From Hemicordylus capensis (lineage: Eukaryota > Chordata > Lepidosauria > Squamata > Cordylidae), in contig NC_069670.1 in the NCBI RefSeq assembly GCF_027244095.1, forward strand, positions 14,899,320-14,963,319: a stretch of 64,000 nt of DNA. The letters are read 5' to 3'. Position 1 is the stretch's first letter, and every line of letters starts with the position of its first letter. The notes beneath the pieces were generated by a model. That model saw nothing but the letters and a program-made list of their open reading frames with translations, was not told the DNA's origin and did no database searches. The position numbers and the translations under genes are program-made. Shown piece by piece: positions 21,420 to 33,006 of this stretch.

Positions 21420-21615
21420 TAGTAGCCATTGATAGACCTGTCCTGCATGGATTTTTCTCAACCTCTCTTTAAGCCATCCAGGGTGCTGGCTGTCACCCCG
21501 TCTTGTGGCAGAGAATTCCAGAGGTTAATGATGCGTTGTGTGAAAAAAGGACTTCCTTTTGTCAGTCCTGAATTTCCCAGCCTTCAGTTTCATGGGGAGA
21601 ACTCAGTCTTTTTCT
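21420..21615 (-). mobile_element. CR1/L2-like LINE 3' fragment
   Basis: Antisense copy carrying the region around gcgttgtgtgaaaaaagga and gtggcagagaattccagagg, which corresponds to KYFFTQRVI / NSLPQDV in sense. Confidence 0.55.
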
Positions 21616-22384
21616 CAGTCCCAAACTGAGCAAAAGGAGGGAGAGTACCAAGGCCTACACAGTCTGAAATGCCAGAGAGATTGATGCCTTCTTCCCTAAG
21701 CAGCGTCCCTCCCTGACAAAGGATTGCCACATTTTTTCCAGGCAGGGCTTCTGGAGCTTTGACAACTGTGTGACAGAGGAATTGAGTAGGGGTTTCCTGC
21801 CTCTCCACCACCATGCCAGGGAAAGTTGGATCTGTTGGCTATTAATGCGAAATCCACTCCGATTGGGACTAGTAGCAATCCTTCTCTGGCCTTAACACTC
21901 CTCCTTTTAAAAATGTAGCCCCAGTTGACTCACTCATCACCAGCTAAGGACTTTGCCCAATTAGCTGGAGCTGGTTAACCGCTGTTTAAGGCCACCAACT
22001 TGATTACCTCTCAGTGCCCAGGGGTGTCCTATTAGCACCTCTAAATGCATGCACCAGCTAGCTGGAGTTAGAAAGCAATCATCAGAAAACAGGCTCCGCG
22101 AGAATTGGGATGAATTGTAAGACTCTTGCTCTCTGGAGTGCTGAGACAGTTCCGAGTAGGGTGACCAGCTTTCTTCCACCAGGGCTGCTTCCTGTGCTTT
22201 CTGCACAAAGAACAGAAGAAAAGGAAACTGCTTCCTTTTCACTCCCAGAAACGAGAGAGTGGAATAAAATCCATTTTCTTCTTTTCTTTGTCTTTAAAAC
22301 GCAGCAGCAAAGCTGGTATAACCCTACTGCTGCTAAGCGTCTTTGGGACATATTGCTACTAATAGCACAGGAACAGTGATTGAT

Positions 22385-22704
22385 TGGTCACTGTTGATCC
22401 ACTTGTGGAACTCTCTGCCACAGGATGTGGTGACAGCCAACAACCTGGATGGCTTTAAGAGGGGTTTGGATGATTTCATGGAGGAGAGGTCTATCAATGG
22501 CTACTAGTCAGAGGGCTGTGGGCCACCTCCAGCCTCAAGGGCAGGGTGCCTCTGATTACCAGTTGCAGGGGAGTAATGGCAGGAGAGAGGGCACACCCTC
22601 AACTCCTGTCTGTGGCTTCCAGCAGCATCTGGTGGGCCACTGTGTGAAACAGGATGCTGGACTAGATGGGCTGTGGGCCTGATCAAGCAGGGCTGTTCTT
22701 ATGA
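22385..22704 (+). mobile_element. CR1-like LINE 3' end
   Basis: Encodes the WNSLPQDVVTANNLDGFKRG-type RT end and a 3' UTR with ggtgggccactgtgtgaaac, ending ...gggctgttcttatgattc, an octamer-like tail. Near-identical stretches recur at 24240-24580 and 31290-31565. Confidence 0.7.
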
Positions 22705-23135
22705 TTCAATGCCGTCAAGTCGGTGTTGACTCTTAGTGACCACGTCGCTAGATTCTCCCCCGGATGATCCGTCTTCCACTTGGCCTTGAAGGTCTCTCCG
22801 TGGTGCATCCATTGCTAGTGTAACCGAGTCCTTCCACCTTGCGGCTGGTCGTCCTCTTCTTCTCTTTTCCTTCCACTTTCCCCAGCATGATGGATTTCTC
22901 AAGGGAGCTGGATCTTCGCATAATGTGTCCAAAGGATGATAGTTTGAGCCTGGTCATTTGTGCCTGGAGTGAAAATTCAGGATTGATTTGTTCTATGCTC
23001 CATTGGTGTGTTTTCCTGGCTGTCCATGGTCTCCTCAAAAGTCTTCTCCAGCACCCAAGTTCAAAAGCGTCAATGTTTTTTCTGTCTTGCTTCTTCAAAG
23101 TCCAGCTTTCGCATCCATAGAGTGTCACGGGGAAA
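22705..23135 (-). mobile_element. Bov-B (RTE-type) LINE 3' fragment
   Basis: The minus strand reads YGCESWTLKKQDRKNIDAFE, LGCWRRLLRRPWTARKT, FGHIMRRSSSLEKSIMLGKV, closely resembling the end of the Bov-B RT protein (CESW, FE..CWRR, PWTARR, HLMRR.DSLEK). One frameshift-like change lies after the GKVEGKEKK region. The end ...GTCAAGTCGGTGTTGACTC is the tail shared by such elements. It directly abuts a CR1-like 3' end on its left. Confidence 0.85.
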
Positions 23136-23889
23136 ACGAGTGCCCCCCCCCAAATCAGGGAGGGACGGAAATTAGTTTGTGGTCAATATCAGGCCCTAAT
23201 TAAGTCTCAATGGAGTCCTCCATTGCTTCGCAAGCCAGTACAGGGGAACAGTTATTCTCAGGTCCTGGGTATATAGACACTAACCTCTTAGGGTTGCCAG
23301 CTTCTTTTTGGTCAGGGCTCCTGGGCCTTCAACAGAGGCACAACCGGTAGGGATTCACCTGATGCAGGTTTCCTCCATCTCCATGTTTGGCAAAATGGAG
23401 CCTGCTACACGTCTGCCTGTCCTGCGGCGGTTAAAAGCACAGGGGCCTTTCCAAAAATAAAAAAAAATAAATTGCCAAGCAGAGTGGTTATAACTTCCTG
23501 AATCCCCTCTGCCCACTGCTAGACCTTTTAGGTTGCAAAGTTAAGTGCAGCGAAGAGCCAGTTAATCCCGTGGATTTACTGGGCAGGACTTAATTCTGAG
23601 CCACCCACATTTCCAGCTAGGCATTGATGATAATGTCCTCAAAGGTTAGCTCTCATCGAGAGGAATGCTTCCATACCTAGCCGAAGGTCTGTAGTGCTCC
23701 AATTTTATCTGGAAAGGAATCACGAGATAAGAGCAAGAGGCCTGCTGCAGCCTCCAAGGAGAAAAAGGAGAAAACATTCAGTCAGGTTTTTCCAGACATA
23801 CAACTCAGCCCTTACCAGCTTTAGTTGAAAGCCTGGTCCCATCAATCTCAGTAGCGTTCAGGGCTATGCTTGACCCACAAGCAGGCAAG

Positions 23890-24135
23890 GGACTTTATTT
23901 ATTTATTTAATTTATGTATTTTTACATTTCTATCCCGCTCTTCCTCCAAGGAGCCCAGAGTGATGTACGACATACACGGGTTTCTCCTCACAACCACCCT
24001 GTGAAGTAGGTGAGGCTGAGAGAGAAGTGACTGGCCCAGAGTCACCCAGCTAGTTACATGGCTGAATGGGGATTTGAACTCGGGTCTCCCCGATCCTAGT
24101 CCAGCACTCTAACCACTACACCACGCTGGCTCTAG
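23890..24135 (-). mobile_element. MIR-like tRNA-headed SINE
   Basis: Antisense full-length relative of the 43020 copy, from the AT-rich tail at left to ctctaaccactacaccacgc at right. Confidence 0.75.
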
Positions 24136-24159
24136 TTCACAGGGACTTGTGAAATTGAT

Positions 24160-24580
24160 TTGACCATGAAATTGAAATTGACCATGAAATTGAAATTGAC
24201 CATGAAATTGATTGCCAGGAGGTCTAGGACCAACAAACGGAAGTACTTTTTCACACAACGCGTGATCCACTTGTGGAACTCTCTGCCACAGGACGTGGTG
24301 ACAGCCAACAACCTGGATGGCTTTAAGAGGGGTTTGGATGACTTCATGGAGGAGAGGTCTATCAATGGCTACTAGTCGGAGGGCTGTGGGCCACCTCCAG
24401 CATCAAGGGCAGGGTGCCTCTGAGTACCGGTTGCAGGGGAGTAACAGCAGGAGGGAGGGTATGCCCTCAGCTCCTGCCTGTAGGCTTCCAGCGGCATCTG
24501 GTGGGCCACTGTGCGGAACAGGATGCTGGACTAGATGGGCTTCCTTGGGCCTGATCCAGCAGGGCTGTTCTGATGTCTGC
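24160..24580 (+). mobile_element. CR1-like LINE 3' end with an 18-bp tandem repeat at its 5' side
   Basis: From about 24212 it encodes RRSRTNKRKYFFTQRVIHLW...SLPQDVV. Immediately before, gaccatgaaattgaaatt is repeated about three times (24160-24211), so the repeat runs straight into the LINE frame. Confidence 0.65.
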
Positions 24581-24939
24581 TCTCGAATCAGGCGGCAGCT
24601 TTGGACCCTTACTTCAGAGTAAGACCTGGGGCTGCAGCTGGTTAAGCAGTGTTTGTATTACTGGTGGAGGAACTGAGGGGGCCTTGTGTCTCTTGCAGAG
24701 ATGGGCTCTCCTTTGCGGAAGGTTTTCAAACAGAGGCTGCAGAGCCATACATCAGGGATGGCACAGCAGTCAGTGGCATTCTTACCTCTGGAGTTCGGGG
24801 CTGGGGGGTCAGGGGACCCCCCCCGGGGCCCCACAAGCCCTCTAGTCTGTTCTGGGTGGTGTGGTCGCTGCTGGCCGCACTGCAGCCGGCAGCCGGGTGT
24901 GGTTATGACCTGTGGAGTGGGGAGTGGAGAAAGAAAGAT

Positions 24940-25208
24940 AAGCAGGGTCCGCCCTGGTTGCATATGAAAGGGAGACTAGAAGTGTGAGCACTGGAAGAGA
25001 TTCCCCTCAGGGGATAATGGAGCCGCTCTGGGAGGAGCAGAAAAATCCAAGTTCCTTCCCTGGCAGCATCTCCAAGATCGGGCTGAGAGAGATTCCTGCC
25101 TGCAACCTTGGAGAAGCCGCTGCCAGTCTGTGTGTAGACAATACTGAGCTTGATAGACCAATTGTCTGACTCAGTATATAGCAGCTTCCTATGTCCCTAT
25201 GTTCCTAA
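24940..25208 (+). mobile_element. 5S-Sauria SINE, slightly 5'-truncated
   Basis: Begins gataagcagggtccgccctg and ends agcagcttcctatgtcccta. Confidence 0.75.
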
Positions 25209-25301
25209 AGATGTGGGATGAGGATATGTTAAATTTTGTGTTGAAATGTTTTTGCAATGGCATATTGGCATGAATACACCTCACGTGTTAAAAATACTGT
25301 G

Positions 25302-25302
<1 letters not shown>

Positions 25303-25335
<33 letters not shown>
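25303..25335. repeat. (GT)n microsatellite
   Basis: About 16 units. Confidence 0.95.
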
Positions 25336-25337
<2 letters not shown>

Positions 25338-25568
25338 GGAATTATGCTTAGCTTGCAGCAGGAGGGGTTCCTCCAAAGGCCTTATAGGTTCTAAAATTAC
25401 CTGTGCACCGCTGATAGCCGCCCCTTCCAACTTGAACATCCTATGATTCTACATATCCCCAGACCTCATCCCCAGCTCCCTAGTTTTAGCCCAAGCATGG
25501 TCCCCATAAGCTTTCTAAAAACAGCAGCTATGGGGGCCTTTTATTTAAATGTTCAGAGATGGTTTATT

Positions 25569-25708
25569 AGGAACACGGGAAGCTGCCTTATACTGAGTCA
25601 GATCCTTGGTCCATCTAGCTCAGTATTGTCTACCCAGACTGGCAGCGGCTTCTCCAAGGTTGCAGGCAGGAATCTCTCTTCCCCTTCCATCCCCTCAGGG
25701 GAATATCA
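25569..25708 (-). mobile_element. Sauria-type SINE, partial
   Basis: Antisense 3' half only (aagctgccttatactgagtc to tcaggggaatatcata). Confidence 0.6.
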
Positions 25709-25834
25709 TACATTTTTGCATGCTCTTTTATCTGGGCGGGGACTCCTTGAGTCCCATGATATGCAGACAGCATATCATGTTGGGCTAGGCAGACCGATAA
25801 CCAGGGGAAGAGTGCTGGTCTTGTGGTAGCTGGG

Positions 25835-26045
25835 ATGCAGGACCTTGAGAAGTCCATAATACTGGGAAAAGTTGAAGGAAAGAGAAGAAGAGGACGACCA
25901 GCAGCAGGGTGGATGGACTCGATGATGACAGCATTGAATGTACCACTGAGAGACCTTCAAGGCCAAGTTGAAGACAGATCATCCTGGAGATTATCTCTGT
26001 GGTCTCTAGGAGTCAGCACCGACTTGACAGCACTTAATCAATCAA
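25835..26045 (+). mobile_element. Bov-B LINE 3' end
   Basis: Encodes LEKSIILGKVEGKRRRGRPA then GWMDSMMTALNVPLRDLQGQ, and ends in accgacttgacagcactta followed by (ATCA)n-like repeats. It is 5'-truncated. Confidence 0.8.
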
Positions 26046-26061
26046 CCAATCATCCAATCAA

Positions 26062-26150
26062 TCAGGATGTGGTACTTTTGCTAAACAGGGTGTGCCCTAG
26101 TTTGCATTTGAAGGGGAGACTACATGTGATCACTGTCAGATGTCCCCCAA
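26062..26150 (+). mobile_element. 5S-Sauria SINE head fragment
   Basis: tttgctaaacagggtgtgcc to gatcactgtcagatgtcccc; only the 5S-like head remains, directly behind a Bov-B tail. Confidence 0.5.
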
Positions 26151-26724
26151 TACTATTGACCCAGCACTGGTAAAACATTGTGAAAACATTGTTTTACTGT
26201 TTGAATCAGTGGGACACAGAGAGAGAGAGAGGGAGAGAGAGGGGAATGCATCTCTTTTGCTTCTTGTCAAGCAATTGGGTGGGCCCAAGTGAAATGCCCT
26301 GAAGTGACCGGATTTTGCCTGATGTCTGCTAGTTGCCGATTTGTGCTGGAAGCATCAATCCAGTGGTCTGTTTACTGTGGGATCCTAGAACAGAAAGGAG
26401 GCTGGCTCTGTATAGAAATGTCAGTCTTTTTATTAACTTTTTTTTTTAATCATGTCATTTTTGGTTGTTGCTGCTGTTTTCGAGAGAATGTACACAAAGT
26501 TGAGAATAGATGCCCCCCCCAGCACACACACACAAATGGAAAGGAATGTACCACGATACATCACATTTTTAAAAAAGAAAGGAAGAAAGAAAAATGCAGT
26601 TTAGCATTCTAGGATTTCTCACAGACAGTATATGCTATACAGAAATAGGAAGAGAGGGCACATTTGGGTTTTTTGGGCCTGCTATATACATTTCTGGGAA
26701 ATTCAGGTCAGCCCTTTCACACTG

Positions 26725-26830
26725 TGAGAACATAGGAAGAGCCTGGCTGGATCAGGCCCAAGGAGGCCTCTCTAGTCTGGCATCCTGTTTCCCACAGTGG
26801 CCCACCAGATGCCTTCGAGCACAAATATGA
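26725..26830 (-). mobile_element. CR1-like LINE 3' fragment
   Basis: Short antisense piece: gaacataggaagagcctggctggatcaggcc... cacagtggcccaccagatgc, the reverse of the 3' UTR seen at 22385. Confidence 0.5.
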
Positions 26831-27266
26831 GATATGCACTCATGCCACAAATATGAGATGTTCTCCTTCATGGCATGAGATATTCTGAGGCATGGTGGGA
26901 AGGGAGCACCTGTGAGAAGGTGCGGAAAGGTCCAAGCGCCAAGTGGAAAGTGAGGTGGGCCTTCCGCGGTGTGGTGTCTGGTTCACCTAGCGGAGCGAGT
27001 GCGAGTGCTGTACAGAACATTCCCCCTTGGTGGCCCTTCTTGGGCCTACTACGTGACGGAGTGTGTTGTCATGGGCAACAGGAGTTAATCTGAGAAAAGA
27101 GAACAGACTGCCACAAAAACAGAAAGGAAACAAAAATCCTGCGGAAAAAGAGAAAACGGGAGACTGAGGCCTCAGGATGAGAGAATGCTAACCCTGTGAC
27201 GTCATGTGGTGTTCGGTCACAGGGAGGAGAGAAGAGGGGAGGAAAGACTAAGACAAAAATATCAGT

Positions 27267-27312
27267 GGTTAATAATAATAATAAAATAATAATAATAATT
27301 AATAATAATAAA
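27267..27312. repeat. (AAT)n microsatellite, imperfect
   Basis: About 14 AAT units with two interruptions. Confidence 0.9.
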
Positions 27313-27461
27313 CCTGGTGATCATGAAAACCCTAAGGTTTTACCACTGTGGGGAGGGCATGTCCAAGGGTGGTTTAATTCCCCTCAGTTTCCCCTCAAGG
27401 GCATGAGGGAAGAAGCAGGCAGGACCAACTGGGATGTGGAAGCCAATATTGTGGAAGCCCA

Positions 27462-27640
27462 TATTGTGGACGACCAGCAGCCAGGTGGATGGACTTGATG
27501 ACGACAGCAATGAATGCACCACCGAGAGACCTTAAAGGCCAAGCTGAAGACAGATCATCCTGGAGAGAATCTATCTATGGGGTCACTAAGAGTAGACACC
27601 GACTTTATGGTACAAACAATCAATCAATCAATATTGTGGA
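27462..27640 (+). mobile_element. Bov-B LINE 3' end
   Basis: Same sequence as the 25835 copy from the cgaccagcagccaggtggat region to the (ATCA)n-type tail. It is only about 180 bp long, so strongly 5'-truncated. Confidence 0.75.
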
Positions 27641-28480
27641 AGCCCCATATTGAGATGTTTTCGTAGTTCAGCCTACTCTTGTGAAGGGATGTGTGGAAAC
27701 TCGTCTGATACATTTTTCTGATCGAAACTCGCTTTCCGCTTCCCTCCAAATCCTTTGGATGTCTTGAGCAAGCGAGAGAACCTTTGACGTTTGCCTCGAA
27801 TTTCACTTGGGGCAAAGTTGACATCCTAGTGACGGGCGAAACCCCCTCCCCGAGAAATTTCACTGGCCTTCTTGAAAGCTGCTGAGCTTCCTTTGAAATT
27901 TCTCAGATGCTTCGCCCAAGTAGGAACCTCCAAATTGGCCTGAAGTGAAATTCTGTGGCAATTGGGCGGGGAAGGCGTGTGGGACGCCGATGGCTTGCTC
28001 GTGGCGGTTGGGACAAAGAGAAGTGTTGGTGCATGAGGTCAAATTAGGATATATGGCATTGCAGAAAAGATTGGTTTGATCCATATTTTTTTCCAAATAG
28101 GGGCTGTAGTCCCTGCAGGAACATGAACTAGGAGGAGAGTTAAACCACCCTTCTGAATCTTGGAGACATACATATATGTTTCGGTCCTTGGATTAAAAAT
28201 AAAAATTACACCTGTGCTCGAGACACCGAGCAGAAGAGGGTTGTCACAGCCATTCAAGCAGGAGAAGGCACACTTTTGTAGGGTGTTGCTTGGGGTTTTT
28301 TGGGTCAGTGTTTAAGAGTCGGGACCTAAGAGCAGATGGGAGAAGGACGGGACACTTGGCTACCCAGTCCTCATGGCGTTGTCTTGGGCCCAGTGGCTGA
28401 TGGGAATTTGGCTAACTCTAGCTTGGGGGAAGCCGAATCCAAGATGGAAGATCAGAGTTCGGGGGAGTCAGGACACCAGA
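27640..28480. other. Unassigned spacer right of the Bov-B piece
   Basis: No known repeat and no supported exon; short reading frames only. It may include distal 3' flank of MPZ. Confidence 0.25.
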
Positions 28481-28495
28481 GCAAAGCCCAAGGTG

Positions 28496-28501
28496 TTTAA
28501 T
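28496..28501 (-). terminator. Possible MPZ polyadenylation signal
   Basis: ATTAAA on the minus strand (plus TTTAAT), about 570 bp beyond the L-MPZ stop. It is the first such hexamer I noticed in the non-repetitive flank. It is supported by position only. Confidence 0.3.
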
Positions 28502-29071
28502 GTGTGTGGTGTAGGGTAGTTTCTCTCTATGGCTTTCTCACCGAGACCCCAAATTTCTTCTCAGTGGACTACCTCTACGTCAGATAAGGCTGGCACAAAG
28601 AGGTGGGTGTTGACCTCAATAAGCCAATGGAAACCCAAGGCTGAACTGGTCTCTCTCCTAACTTCATCTTTGGTCTGACTTTGTCTTCTCAGAAGGAGAG
28701 ACTCCTAGTCTGAGGAAGGGGGCACAGGTTGATTCCTTGCCAGGGACGATGCTTCCTCACTGCCTCCTTCTGTTATGAATGCACAAAGTCCAAGAGGTTA
28801 TTAATTACGTTAAATGCACATCGGTGCCCTGATTATGTTTAGGTCCCTCCATTCAGAGTAGGGTAAACAGAGAGATGGAGGCCAAGCTAGATGCTTGTGG
28901 GCAGAGATATATAGGAAAGGCCCACCCGCCTCTGACCGGTCGGGCTACTGAAGCACCATGGGTCATAAACATGGCGGGAAACAAAGCCAAGAGGACTGGA
29001 AGCGAGAGGACGTTATCTCAGGCCTATCTTGTCAGGAAGCAGAGGGCTGGGATAATTCTCTCTTTGATTCT

Positions 29072-29257
29072 TCACTTTTCCGAATCGCTTTTCATGATGT
29101 TCATGAGGACATTTTTTAGGCTGTTCTTGCTGGGGGACTTGACGGCAGGCTTGAGGCCTTCAGCATCGAGCTGGTCCCTCTTCAGTTCCATCTCGATGGT
29201 CATGACGACCTTCTTCTCGCCCGCCTTCTTCTGCGTACCTTCCCTGCTGGCTAACCG
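29072..29257 (-). CDS. MPZ: L-MPZ readthrough extension (61 codons after the MPZ stop)
   Basis: Directly after TAG (29260-29258) the frame stays open for 61 codons to TGA 29074-29072. It begins CGG TTA GCC and encodes RLASREG... then VVMTIEMELKRD, LKPAVKSPS and SLKNVLMNIM. Mammalian MPZ makes a longer isoform, L-MPZ, by stop-codon readthrough. As I remember it, its extension starts RLAGRAG and contains VIEMEL and AVKSPS motifs. The similarity after the stop is far more than a UTR would be expected to keep, so translation by readthrough is inferred here too. Confidence 0.85.
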   Translation of the reverse strand, partial: RLASREGTQKKAGEKKVVMTIEMELKRDQLDAEGLKPAVKSPSKNSLKNVLMNIMKSDSEK

Positions 29258-30656
29258 CTATTTCTTATCCTTGCGGGAGTCGCCCAGGCCTCCCTTGGAT
29301 TTCTTCTCGCTTGCCGACTTGGTGAGGCGGCTGTGGTCCAGCATAGCATACAGGACAGGGGGCTAAGAGGGTAGAAAAGAGACGCCCGTTACTGGTGTTT
29401 TGACGTGTTTTACAAGTTTGTAATGCATGTTCTCATTGCTTTTAAGCGGTTGGCTGCCTTGCAAAGGTTATGGTGCTGCTAAAAGGCAGGATCGAAATGC
29501 ATAGCCAACAATCAAAGCCCAGAAGAGGTTGGTGTGTGAAAAACAGGAAGTGGATGGCCAAAGACAGGAAGTTATCATAGGAAACGGCCTTCTACTGAGA
29601 GTAAGACCATTGGTCCATCTAACCCGGGGCTGCTCAGCTTCGGCCCTCCTGCAGATGTTGGCCTACAACTCCCACAATCCCTGGCTATTGGTCTCTGTGG
29701 CTGGGGATTATGGGAGTTGTAGTCCAAAAACAGCTGGGGGGGGGCAAAGTTGAGCAGGCCTAATCTAACTATACTGCTCTCCAAGGTTCCAGGCAGGAGT
29801 CTTTCTCAACCCGACCCAGAGATGCTGCCAGGGATTGAACCTGGGACCTTCTGCGTGCAAAGCAGATGCTCTGCCTTGGAGCTACTGCTTAGCACCTCCT
29901 TATCCAGTCACTCTCAAACGCCTGCCGTGTGCAACAGATCTTCGCTGGGCCCACGTCTTACCTGCTTTGACATTATTCTCCAGCTCAATAGCGCCTGCGT
30001 GGAGCTATCCAAAGTCCTGATCTCTTGGCCTGTCCTATGCTCTACCTTAGAGCTGTCCCAAGTTCTGAATCCCTCCTCGGACTCTTGTCTTCACTCAGAC
30101 CCCCTGTCTCACCTGAATCTCCAGTTCGGCCTCCTACAGCCCAGCCCGGAACAAGATAGCTCCATCTTCCATAGACCTCCCCCTTCGATGGTCTGGGGTC
30201 ATGCTCTGAAACGCCCCATTTTCCCCTATTTCCCTGGCATGCCTCTCGATCCTTTTATCTCACTCACATACCTGGCGGCCGCGTTTTGACGAATCCTTGC
30301 CCAGCCTCAACCTTCCTTTCTCCATGGCACTGCAATGAAATCAAAACAGGATTTGGTCACTCCCCCAGGACAGACCCGGACTGTTTGCAAGCACCTGAGC
30401 GTGAATAAATTTCTGAGCAAGGGATCCTCTATATTAAGGGGGCACATAACGTGGATTCTCATGCAAGGGGGTCTTGCCTGGGGCCCACTTAGTGACCCTA
30501 AGTGGAAGCTGCCTCAAACTGAGTCAGACCATTCCTCTATCTAGTTCAGTATGATTTACACTGACTGGTAGCAGCTCTTCAAGGTTGCAGGCAGGAGTGC
30601 CAGGGATTGAACCTAAGATCTTTTGTATTCAAAGCAGATGCTGTACCACTGAGCCA

Positions 30657-30727
<71 letters not shown>

Positions 30728-31193
30728 GGGAACTTTTGTTGAAAAGCGGTATATAAATATTCGCCTTATTGTTTCATATCGTATCGTATCGTACCTGTAT
30801 TGTACCTGTATCGTACCTGTATCGTACCTGTATCGTACCTGTATCATATCATACCTGTATGCCAGGCCAGGTGAAAACTTTGTTTAATCGTCCAATGTTT
30901 AATCTCCCAATGCTCAGTGCCCTGAGAAAACTATTCAGCAAGGGGGTGCAACAGCTAGAGTGACTCCCGTTTCGGCTCCCTTCCACTTCACCCCACCCGC
31001 CGCATGCTTTACCTGAGTCTCCGTTGGAGGGTCGCTTGTCTTCTGAGCCAGCAGTACCGGATGAGATAGGCTAGCGCCACCACAACAAGGGCCACGAGCA
31101 GAACACCCCCAATGACGGCTCCCAACACCACGCCATACCTGGTGGGTACTGAGGAGAAGAAGAAAAGTCTGTGAGGGCATATGAAGTGCCATT

Positions 31194-31260
<67 letters not shown>

Positions 31261-32530
31261 TCCTGTTTGGACTGTGGTTCAGTGGTGCCATCTGAGCTGA
31301 GTTTTGTGATGACCACTAGCTTGGATGGCTTTAAAAGAGGCTTAGACAAATTCATGGAGGACAGGTCTATAGTCTGAGGGCTATAGCACACTTCCAGCCT
31401 CAGAGTCAAGATGCCTCTCAATCCCAGTTGCAGGGGAGCCACAGCAGGAGAGAGGGCAGGCCTTCAACTCTTGCCTGTGGGCTTCTCAGAAGCATCTGGT
31501 GGGCCACGGTGTGAGACAGGATGTTGGACTGGCTAGGCCTTGGGCCTGATCCAGCAGGGCAGTACCGGCCGGCGTGAGCATCCGGTCAGCTGACTGCTCA
31601 CCAGGCCCTGCTCCTCACTGGGGGGTCCTGCAAGCCAAACCACCTAGAGTCTGGCCATTGTTGTTCTGGTTGCTACACTTGCTACTGCGCATTGCACATG
31701 CGGTTGGCCTTGTTGAGCATCAACTTGCACATTGCTCCCACACTCCCTCCCTCCACGGATCTGAAAATGCTTGTTTGGCCCACGGGGCACAGCGGTGACT
31801 GCACGGAAAGCGGGGAAGCCACAGGCCGCGTTCCCACTTCCGCTCAGGCGGTTCCGTCTGGACACGGAAACATTACCGTTTTCGAACACGTAGAGCGTGA
31901 CCTGTGACGACTTCCCCACAATGTCGGGGGGATTCTTGACGTCGCAGGTGAAGGTCCCGTTGTCGGTGTAGTCTAGGTTGTGAATGATGATGGAGCCATC
32001 TTTCCAGCGGGCGTTTCCGATCCACTCAATGCGCTCCTTGAAGGCCCCGACGTCATCGATGTACGGCTGCCCTTTGGCATAATGGAATATCTGGTGTGGG
32101 ACGAAGCAGAGAGAGAAGGGATAGATGTAAGCAATCCACCAGCACCGGGAGGATTGGGCCCCCGAGACATCACAGGACTACAACTCCCATCGCCCATTGC
32201 CATGGTGGGTGGGGATGATGGGAGTTGTAGTACAACACTATCTGGGGACCCCGGTTTGAGGACTCCTGCGCTAGCATAAATTGGGCCTGTCCTTAAAAGG
32301 GGGGGGGGTAGTTTTCCAATACAAAAGGAAGAGGGGGGAAAGCAATAGTTTTGAGGAACCCTCTGGCCACTGGCTGTGTCTTGACCCATCTAAATCTGTC
32401 GCTGCTGCCTCTTTGGCTTCTGTCACAATTGTGTCGTGGTTTTTAAGTTTGCTCCAGATTGTTTGCAAATGTTTTGTATACGGCTGTGAGCAGGTTGGGT
32501 AGAAAAGTGATCTGCCAAATAAATAAATAA

Positions 32531-32566
<36 letters not shown>

Positions 32567-32964
32567 TTGGTGACAATAAGCCCTGTTCCCTGGCCGAGGG
32601 CACGCCTCCGGAAATGGTGGTTTCTGTATATTTAGCTGGGGGAGAACAGCTGCCCTCATTGATCCCTGCAGAGCTTCTCTCCAGTGGCTGTCGCTGGGGT
32701 CTCCCTTGGGTTTCTCTTTGGACTGTAAGCTCTTTGGGGCAGGGAACCATCGTCAGGCTCTTTTGTGGCACCCTGCTTGGGGGGCCAGCCTGATCCCTGG
32801 GCAAAGAGGTCTCTTCTAAAGTGGTCACTCCCTTATATTTAGCAGGGAAGGAGCAACCGTCCCGTCCCAATCCCAGCCCAGGGTCCCTTCCCGGGGCTGT
32901 CGCTGGGATCTCCCTTGTATCTCCTTTTAGACTGTGACTGAGCCCTTTGGCGACAGGGAACTAT

Positions 32965-33006
<42 letters not shown>

